From positions 1-10,422 of the forward strand of contig JACDER010000021.1 of the NCBI GenBank assembly GCA_013816275.1: a DNA stretch of 10,422 nt. Reading direction: 5' to 3'. Source of the DNA: Actinomycetota bacterium. GTDB lineage: Bacteria; Actinomycetota; Thermoleophilia; Gaiellales; Gaiellaceae. The stretch's first letter is position 1, and each line of letters starts with the position of its first letter. The position numbers and the translations under genes are program-made. The notes beneath the pieces are model-generated. The model was not told the origin of the DNA. It saw nothing but the letters and a program-made list of their open reading frames with translations, and did not search any database. Below, in pieces: positions 5,231 through 10,422 of this stretch.

Positions 5231-8200
5231 CGATTGCGGCTTCGCCGAGGAGTGCTTTGACCTCGGCGAAGAAGTCGGCCACGGGCTGCACCTTGTATTC
5301 GGGGCCGAACGCGAGCCGCTTGGGACCCGCCGAGGTCTGGAGCGCGAGCACCACCGCGGCCTCGCCCGGATAGTCGCGAACGAGCGCCGCGAGCTCGCGG
5401 ACGACTCCGGCGTGCGCCCTGGTCGCGTCGATGCGTAGCTCGACCTGGCGCCGCTCCGGCATCGCCTCGAACGGAGCCACCTCCAGGGCGATCAGCTTCG
5501 TCTCGCCCTCCTGCTTGTGGTCGACACGGCCCTTGACCACGAGGATCGTGTCCGGGGCAAGGAGCTCGCGGGCGGCCGCGTAGACGGAGTTGAAGACGAC
5601 GATCTCGGTCGAGCCGGTCAGGTCGTCGAGCCGCATGAAGACCATCGGCTCGCCCTTCTTCGTCGTCAGCTGCTTGAGGGCGCCGACGATTCCTCCGACC
5701 GCGACCACCTCGCCGTCGCGGCGGCGCTCGAGCTCGCTCATGGTGCAGTCCACCTTTCGCCGGAGCTGCTCCCTGATCGACGAGAGCGGATGCTCGGAGA
5801 CGTAGAGGCCGAGCGTCTCCTTCTCGAGGACGAGCAGCTCAGCCTTCTCGAACTCGCCGGGCGGCACGGGCGGATGATGCCGGGGAGCTTCCTCCCCCAC
5901 GCCTCCGCCGAGGTCGAAGATCGATCCCTGCCCGGCTATCCGGTCCGCCTGCTCGCGTCCGCCCCACGACAGCGCCGAGTCGAGCACGTCGAGCATGCCC
6001 TTCCGCGTCGCGCCGGTCGAGTCCAGCGAGCCGCACTTGATCAGCGCCTCGAGCGCGCGCCTGTTCGCCACCTGCGGGTCGACGCGCTCCGTAAAGTCCC
6101 AGATCGACTCGAACGCGCCTCCCTTCTCCCGCGCAGCGATGATCGCCCGTGCGGCCGAGTCCCCCACGTTCTTGACCGCATTCAGGCCGAAGCGGATCTT
6201 CCCCTCGACGACCGAGAAGTCGCAGGCCGACGAGTTGACGTCGGGCGGCTCGACCTCGATCCCCATCTCGCCGCACGCGTTGACGTAGAAGGGAACGCGG
6301 TCCTTCGTGTTCATCACGGACGAGATCAGCGCGGCCATGTACTCGCGAGGATGGTTCGCCTTGAGCCACGCGGTCCGGTAGGCAGTGAGGGCGTAGCAGG
6401 CCGAGTGGGCCTTGTTGAAGGAGTAGTCCTGGGACTGCTCCATGTCCTTCCAGAGCTGGTTCGCGACCGCCGGCGTCGTGTCGCTTGCGGCGCAGCCCTC
6501 CAGGAACTTCTCCTTGAGCGACGCCATCAGCTCGTGGATCTTCTTGCCGATCGCCTTGCGCAGATCGTCGGCCTCGGCGGGCGTGAAGCCTCCGATCTTC
6601 TTGGCGATCTCTAAGTACTGCTCCTGGTAGATGCAGATGCCGAACGACACGCCGGTGATCGCCTCGAGGCGCGGATCGATGTAGCTGACCTGAACCTGGC
6701 CGTTCTTTCGCCTCGCGTACTCGGGGATGTACTGCATCGGGCCCGGCCGGTAGAGCGCGACGAGGGCGACCAGGTCCTCGAACTGCGTCGGCTTCACCAC
6801 TCGAAGCGCCTCGCGCATGCCGGAGGACTCGAACTGGAACACGCCGACCGAGTCGGCGCGCGCGAGCATCTGGTAGGTCTTGGCGTCGTCCATCGGGATC
6901 TTCGTGATGTCCAGTCCATCGCCGATCAGCTCGACGGCCTTGTCGATCACGTCGAGGTTGCGGAGGCCGAGGAAGTCGATCTTCAGCAGGCCGAGCGCGG
7001 CCACGTCCCACATGCCGAACTGGGTCACGACCTCCGAGTCGGGGCCCTTCTGCTGGAGCGGCACGACATTGGTTAGCGGCTCGGCCCCGATCACGACCCC
7101 GGCCGCATGGATCGAGTCCTGGCGGACGAGCCCCTCGAGCGGCTTGGCCAGGTCGACGATCTCCCGCACGATCGGGTCGCCGTCGTAGGCGGCCTTCAGC
7201 TCCTGCCCCGGCTTCAGGCATTCGTCCAGGTAGACCTTCGGCCCTTCCGGGATCAGCTTCGCGATCCGGTCGACCTGGCTGTAGGGAACGTCGAGGACGC
7301 GCCCCGCGTCGCGCACGGCTGCCCGCGCCATCATCGTCCCGAAGGTGATGATCTGGGCGACCCGGTCGCGGCCGTACTTCTCGGCCACGTAGTTGATCAC
7401 GCGCTCCCGTCCGGCCACCGCGAAGTCGATGTCCATGTCGGGCATCTCCTTGCGGCCCGGGTTGAGGAAGCGCTCGAACAGAAGGTCGTAGCGGATCGGG
7501 TCGACGTCGGTGATCTCCAGGCAGTAGGCGACGAGCGAGCCGGCGGCGCTCCCGCGGCCGGGGCCGACGCTGATCCCGTTCTGGCGCGCGAAGCGGATGA
7601 AGTCCCAGACGATCAGGAAGTAGTCCGTGAAGCCCATCTCGCGGATCGTCTTCAGCTCGAAGCGAAGACGGTCCTGGAGCTCAGGCGTCGAACCACCGTA
7701 GCGCTTGTCCAGCCCCTTCTCGCACAGCTCGACCATGAAGTCGAAGGCGTCGCGCTCGTCGGGGACGGGGAACTTCGGCAGGCGGATGACGTCGAGCTCG
7801 ATCTCGACCGAGCAGCGTTCCGTGACCTCGAGCGTGCGCAGCATCGCCTCCGGGTACTCCGGGAAGTCGAGCGCCATCTCGGCGGCGCTCTTGAAATAGA
7901 ACTGGTCGGTGTCGAACTTCCACCGGTTCGGGTCGTTCAGGCTCGTCCCGGACTGGATGCAGAGCAGCGCCTCGTGCGCGCGGTGGTCCTCGTGATGGAG
8001 GTAGTGGACGTCGCCGGTGGCGATCAGCGGGAGCCCCGTTTCCTCGGCGAGCTTCTGGAGCTGCGGGTTGATCCGGGCCTGCACGTCGAGGCCTGCGTTC
8101 TGGATCTCGACGTACGTGCTGTCCTTGCCGAAGACCTGGACGAGGCGGTCGAGGTCTGCGGCTGCGTCCTTCGGCCGGTTCTCCTCGAGCGCCTTGGACA

Positions 8201-8618
8201 CCCGCCCGGACAGGCAGCCGGAGAGGGCGATCAGGCCGTTGGAGTGCCGCTCGAGCAGCTCCCAGTCGACGCGCGGCTTGTAGTAGTAGCCCTCCAGAAA
8301 GCCGGCAGAGGCCAGCTTGATCAGGTTCGCGTAACCCTCGTTCGACTCGGACAGGAGCGTCAGGTGCGCGTAGCCCTTCTGCTGCGAGGCGCGGTTCTCC
8401 GCGACGTAGACCTCGCAGCCGATCAGCGGCTTGACGCCCTGCTTCCGCGTCTCCCGGTACAACTCGACCGCGCCGGCAAGCGAGCCGTGGTCGGTGAGCG
8501 CGACCGCCGGCATCTCGAGCTCGGCTGCGCGGGCGGCGAGCGCGGGAATCCGGCAGGCCCCGTCGAGGATCGAGTACTCGGAGTGGACGTGTAGATGGAC
8601 GAAGGGCGATTCAGCCAC
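5226..8618 (-). CDS. dnaE: DNA polymerase III alpha subunit (DnaE1 type)
   Basis: This 1130-residue replicative polymerase appears complete (E. coli DnaE has 1160). An N-terminal PHP domain (about 5-270) keeps a full set of putative metal ligands: His10, His12, Asp19, His44, Glu69, His85, Cys135, Asp203 and His205. This suggests an active PHP 3'-5' proofreading exonuclease, as known for mycobacterial DnaE1. The C-family polymerase core has VGPGRGSAAGS (351-361), the catalytic PDMDIDF (393-399) and the third acid Asp548 in LKIDFLGL. A helix-hairpin-helix region lies at about 806-845, a likely sliding-clamp motif QGSIF at 897-901, an OB fold at about 968-1050 and a C-terminal domain up to 1130. 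The start is GTG (8616-8618) with no Shine-Dalgarno; a TAGAAT box just upstream suggests a leaderless message. The gene is separated by 123 bp from the GNAT gene upstream. Confidence 0.97.
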   Translation of the reverse strand: MAESPFVHLHVHSEYSILDGACRIPALAARAAELEMPAVALTDHGSLAGAVELYRETRKQGVKPLIGCEVYVAENRASQQKGYAHLTLLSESNEGYANLIKLASAGFLEGYYYKPRVDWELLERHSNGLIALSGCLSGRVSKALEENRPKDAAADLDRLVQVFGKDSTYVEIQNAGLDVQARINPQLQKLAEETGLPLIATGDVHYLHHEDHRAHEALLCIQSGTSLNDPNRWKFDTDQFYFKSAAEMALDFPEYPEAMLRTLEVTERCSVEIELDVIRLPKFPVPDERDAFDFMVELCEKGLDKRYGGSTPELQDRLRFELKTIREMGFTDYFLIVWDFIRFARQNGISVGPGRGSAAGSLVAYCLEITDVDPIRYDLLFERFLNPGRKEMPDMDIDFAVAGRERVINYVAEKYGRDRVAQIITFGTMMARAAVRDAGRVLDVPYSQVDRIAKLIPEGPKVYLDECLKPGQELKAAYDGDPIVREIVDLAKPLEGLVRQDSIHAAGVVIGAEPLTNVVPLQQKGPDSEVVTQFGMWDVAALGLLKIDFLGLRNLDVIDKAVELIGDGLDITKIPMDDAKTYQMLARADSVGVFQFESSGMREALRVVKPTQFEDLVALVALYRPGPMQYIPEYARRKNGQVQVSYIDPRLEAITGVSFGICIYQEQYLEIAKKIGGFTPAEADDLRKAIGKKIHELMASLKEKFLEGCAASDTTPAVANQLWKDMEQSQDYSFNKAHSACYALTAYRTAWLKANHPREYMAALISSVMNTKDRVPFYVNACGEMGIEVEPPDVNSSACDFSVVEGKIRFGLNAVKNVGDSAARAIIAAREKGGAFESIWDFTERVDPQVANRRALEALIKCGSLDSTGATRKGMLDVLDSALSWGGREQADRIAGQGSIFDLGGGVGEEAPRHHPPVPPGEFEKAELLVLEKETLGLYVSEHPLSSIREQLRRKVDCTMSELERRRDGEVVAVGGIVGALKQLTTKKGEPMVFMRLDDLTGSTEIVVFNSVYAAARELLAPDTILVVKGRVDHKQEGETKLIALEVAPFEAMPERRQVELRIDATRAHAGVVRELAALVRDYPGEAAVVLALQTSAGPKRLAFGPEYKVQPVADFFAEVKALLGEAAIA

Positions 8619-8741
8619 GGGACGGTGATTCTAGGAGCGCCACAGGACCTCATCGGGTTCGGCCCGAGCGCGTTCGATTCAGCAGGTGCCACACAGGGAG
8701 AGGACCGCCCATCTCATCGGAGCAGTGTGGGCCCGTGCAGC
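8619..8741. other. 123-bp intergenic region between GNAT gene and dnaE
   Basis: No gene is seen. It carries the end of the GNAT transcript and the dnaE promoter. A weak 6-bp inverted repeat (CCACAC 8689-8694, GTGTGG 8725-8730) could be part of a 3' structure for the GNAT message. Confidence 0.5.
8628..8633 (-). promoter_or_regulatory. -10 box of dnaE, possibly leaderless
   Basis: TAGAAT (revcomp of ATTCTA) ends 9 bases before the dnaE GTG, so transcription would begin within about 0-3 bases of the start codon. The -35 region (CCGATG at 17-base spacing) is weak. The lack of any Shine-Dalgarno in the same stretch fits a leaderless mRNA. Confidence 0.45.
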
Positions 8742-9251
8742 TCAGCGCGTCTCATAGGCCATCAGGACGGCGTCGATCAGCTCGTCGTCCCGGCGGTAGT
8801 GCCCGCGGCGGTAGCCCTCGCGCACGTACCCGAACTTCTCGTACAGCGCAATGGCGGGCTCGTTGTGCGGGAAGACGTGCAACTCGAGCTTCGAGACATC
8901 GGTCTCGCGTGCCCAGCGCACCGCTTGCTCGAGCAATGCCCAGCCGATCCCCTGTCTCCGGTGCCCTGGGCTCACCATGATTCCCAGATCCGCGACGTGC
9001 CGGCTCGCCGGATGGGGATCGCGAGAGACCGAGAGCCTGCCGGCGATCTCCCCCCGCTCGGTCTCGGCGACGTACACCGCTGCGCCCACGTGCCGCCGGA
9101 GCGCCTTGAGATACCGCCGCTCGTCCGCGACGCTCCGCCACGAGCTCCGCGTGATCAGCCATCCCTCCGGCTCCGTACCGACGATACGGGCAAGCGTCAC
9201 GAGCGCCTGGGCGTCACCCGGCTCGGCGCGGCGGACGGTGAATTCACTCAC
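8742..9251 (-). CDS. GNAT family N-acetyltransferase (RimI/ribosomal-type)
   Basis: This 169-residue single-domain acetyltransferase should transfer an acetyl group from acetyl-CoA to an unknown amine. The acetyl-CoA-binding motif A is clear: VADLGIMVSPGHRRQGIGWA (86-105), with the RRQGIG pyrophosphate loop. It is followed by LELHVFPHNEPAIALYEKFG (122-141), the usual motif B region with its Tyr. The start is GTG (9249-9251), overlapping the stop of the gamma-glutamyltransferase gene as GTGA. Only a weak Shine-Dalgarno is visible, so translation may be coupled. Co-transcription with an amino-acid or peptide-modifying enzyme suggests a small amine or peptide substrate, but a protein N-terminus remains equally possible. 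Confidence 0.92.
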   Translation of the reverse strand: MSEFTVRRAEPGDAQALVTLARIVGTEPEGWLITRSSWRSVADERRYLKALRRHVGAAVYVAETERGEIAGRLSVSRDPHPASRHVADLGIMVSPGHRRQGIGWALLEQAVRWARETDVSKLELHVFPHNEPAIALYEKFGYVREGYRRGHYRRDDELIDAVLMAYETR

Positions 9252-10422
9252 TCGACTACGAGCCCGGCGCCTCCGCGCCTCGGGTCGCCGGCAGCTGCCA
9301 GCGTTCCGTCGGAGCGGATCTCGACCGCGGCCGCCCCGCCGAAGTAGAGATTGCGCCGCCGCCAGCGGACGACGTCGTAGCCGAGCTCCTCGAGCCGGTC
9401 CAGCTCGGCCGGGTCCGCCCCGCCCTCGGAGTTCACCTCGTGATCCTGGAGATGGACGCGCGGAAAGTCGATCGCCTCCTCGACGGCCATGCCGCGGACG
9501 GCGACGTCGATCACGATCTGCATGATCGCCCCTCGAAGACGCAGAGATCCCGCGCTGCCGACGACGAGGCGCGGCTCGCCGTCGCGTAGGACGAGCGAGG
9601 GCGCCATCATGCTCGTCATCCGCGTTCCCGGCCGTTCAGTCCCCGCCGATCCGGCCAGGTCGAGCTCGCCGAGCATGTTGTTCAGGTGGATCCCCGTGCC
9701 CGGGACGATCACGCCCGCGCCCGAGCCTGTCGAGGCGGTGCAGGAGGCGGCGTTGCCCTCCCCGTCGACGACGGAGATCTGCGTCGTTCCACCAACGCGC
9801 TCGATCGCGTCCGCGAGCTGCTGGTCGTCGTACAGCCGCCGCGTCAGACCGCCGCGATGAAGGTCGCGGACGAAGCGCGCTCCGCGGACGCGGTTCTGCT
9901 CGCGCATGATCTCGACGAGGCGGGCAATCGCCTCCGCGCTTCCAGGTGGCCCGCCCGGCCCGAGGCGGTCGATCATCCGCAGCCCGTAGCCGATCAGGAC
10001 GCCTCCGGTCGACGGCGGCGGGTTCGACTCGAACTCATGGCCGCAGAAGGCCGTGCGAACGGGACGGCGGCGGATGACGCGGTACTGCTCGAGGTCGCGA
10101 TGCGTGATCGAGCCCCCGTTCGCCCGCACGTGCTCGGCGATCGCGTCGGCGATGTCCCCTGCATAGATCGCCTGCGACCCGTGCTCGGCCAGGAGCTCGA
10201 GCGTCCGGGCGAGATCCCGCTGGACGAAGACCTCGCCGGCAACGAGCCGCCTCCCTCGCGGACCGTAGATCTCCCGACCCTCCGAACTGTGACGCAGGAT
10301 CAGGTCAACGACCGCGTGCAGGTGCGCCTGCGGCCGGGTGAGCTCGACCCCATCCGCGGCCCGCTCGATCGCGGGCTCGATCAGGCTCCGCCAGGGTCGT
10401 GAGCCGAACAGCCGGTGGGCGC
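9248..10422 (-). CDS. ggt: Gamma-glutamyltransferase family protein, partial (N-terminus beyond the right edge)
   Basis: The 390 visible residues (of about 530-550 usual) belong to the gamma-glutamyltranspeptidase family, Ntn hydrolases that cut themselves into two subunits. The large-subunit part shows the family pattern NGGSITHRDLEQY, RPV and NPPPSTGG (visible 133-140). The cleavage site and nucleophile Thr should be Thr212 in GGTTQISVVDGEGNAAS (codon 9785-9787), giving a small subunit of 179 residues. Several donor-binding positions known from E. coli GGT differ: TTH reads TTQ, LNNQMDD reads LNNMLGE, and SPGG reads SAGS. The substrate may therefore not be glutathione. Whether a signal peptide exists cannot be seen, because about 150 N-terminal residues are missing. 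Open frame continues to position 10422; internal GTGs such as 10129 are not the start. It is co-transcribed with the GNAT gene. Confidence 0.9.
   Translation of the reverse strand, partial: AHRLFGSRPWRSLIEPAIERAADGVELTRPQAHLHAVVDLILRHSSEGREIYGPRGRRLVAGEVFVQRDLARTLELLAEHGSQAIYAGDIADAIAEHVRANGGSITHRDLEQYRVIRRRPVRTAFCGHEFESNPPPSTGGVLIGYGLRMIDRLGPGGPPGSAEAIARLVEIMREQNRVRGARFVRDLHRGGLTRRLYDDQQLADAIERVGGTTQISVVDGEGNAASCTASTGSGAGVIVPGTGIHLNNMLGELDLAGSAGTERPGTRMTSMMAPSLVLRDGEPRLVVGSAGSLRLRGAIMQIVIDVAVRGMAVEEAIDFPRVHLQDHEVNSEGGADPAELDRLEELGYDVVRWRRRNLYFGGAAAVEIRSDGTLAAAGDPRRGGAGLVVE

Noticed and set aside
7107..8594. 495-codon plus-strand open frame opposite dnaE
   Set aside because: It mirrors the codon structure of dnaE and has a low-complexity Val/Leu/Asp/Arg composition; no domain is recognisable.
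8660..8700. tRNA-like 3' end (GTTCGATTC followed by GGTGCCAC)
   Set aside because: The flanking bases do not form a T-stem, and no matching D-arm, anticodon arm or acceptor 5' strand lies upstream.
1..10422. Mobile elements, CRISPR arrays, phage or toxin-antitoxin modules
   Set aside because: No transposase, direct-repeat array, integrase or small paired toxin gene was seen; apart from the partial genes at both edges, the genes look intact and the base composition is even except for the short AT-richer promoter near 5090-5150.

Overview
The window is GC-rich bacterial DNA with strong third-position GC bias, several GTG starts, one TTG start and tightly packed genes with ATGA, GTGA or TGATG junctions. 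The gene content (a Tad/Flp pilus locus of the type common in high-GC Gram-positives, and a DnaE of the DnaE1 kind with a complete-looking PHP metal centre) suggests an actinobacterium, perhaps a deep-branching Thermoleophilia-like lineage. That placement is inference; no rRNA or other phylogenetic marker was compared.

Left part (1-3323), minus strand: a Tad (type IVb, tight adherence) pilus gene run, read from right to left. It starts with a 53-residue Flp prepilin (3035-3196, TTG start with a strong Shine-Dalgarno), followed by a large intercistronic hairpin (2970-3020), the pseudopilin TadE (2543-2941), the TadG-like exported protein (1632-2546), the CpaB/RcpC periplasmic protein (885-1607) and the CpaE/TadZ ATPase, which runs off the left edge. 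The motor genes (cpaF, tadB, tadC) are not in view and would be expected beyond position 1.

Middle (3197-5225): a 127-bp divergent intergenic region with two dyad elements separates flp from a plus-strand pair, a DUF192 protein (3324-3857) overlapping by one base a small TadV/CpaA-type prepilin peptidase (3857-4285). The peptidase is the enzyme expected to process Flp and TadE. Its stop codon faces the stop codon of a NarL/LuxR-type response regulator (4309-4971, minus); a palindromic hairpin fills the gap between them. The regulator has a good sigma-70-type promoter about 120 bp upstream.

Right part: dnaE, the replicative DNA polymerase III alpha subunit (5226-8618, minus), apparently complete at 1130 residues and with a TAGAAT box so close to its GTG start that the transcript may be leaderless. 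Upstream of it, also on the minus strand, lie a GNAT acetyltransferase (8742-9251) and a gamma-glutamyltransferase-family enzyme (9248 to beyond the right edge) joined by a GTGA overlap.

Taken together, the left 4.3 kb encodes a pilin, its pseudopilins, its maturation peptidase and its assembly or localisation factors. The least explained parts are the DUF192 partner of the peptidase, the flp-tadE hairpin, the dyads in the divergent promoter region, and the adjacent regulator as a possible controller. I see no insertion sequence, CRISPR array, rRNA or tRNA gene. No stretch longer than about 255 bp lacks a gene.
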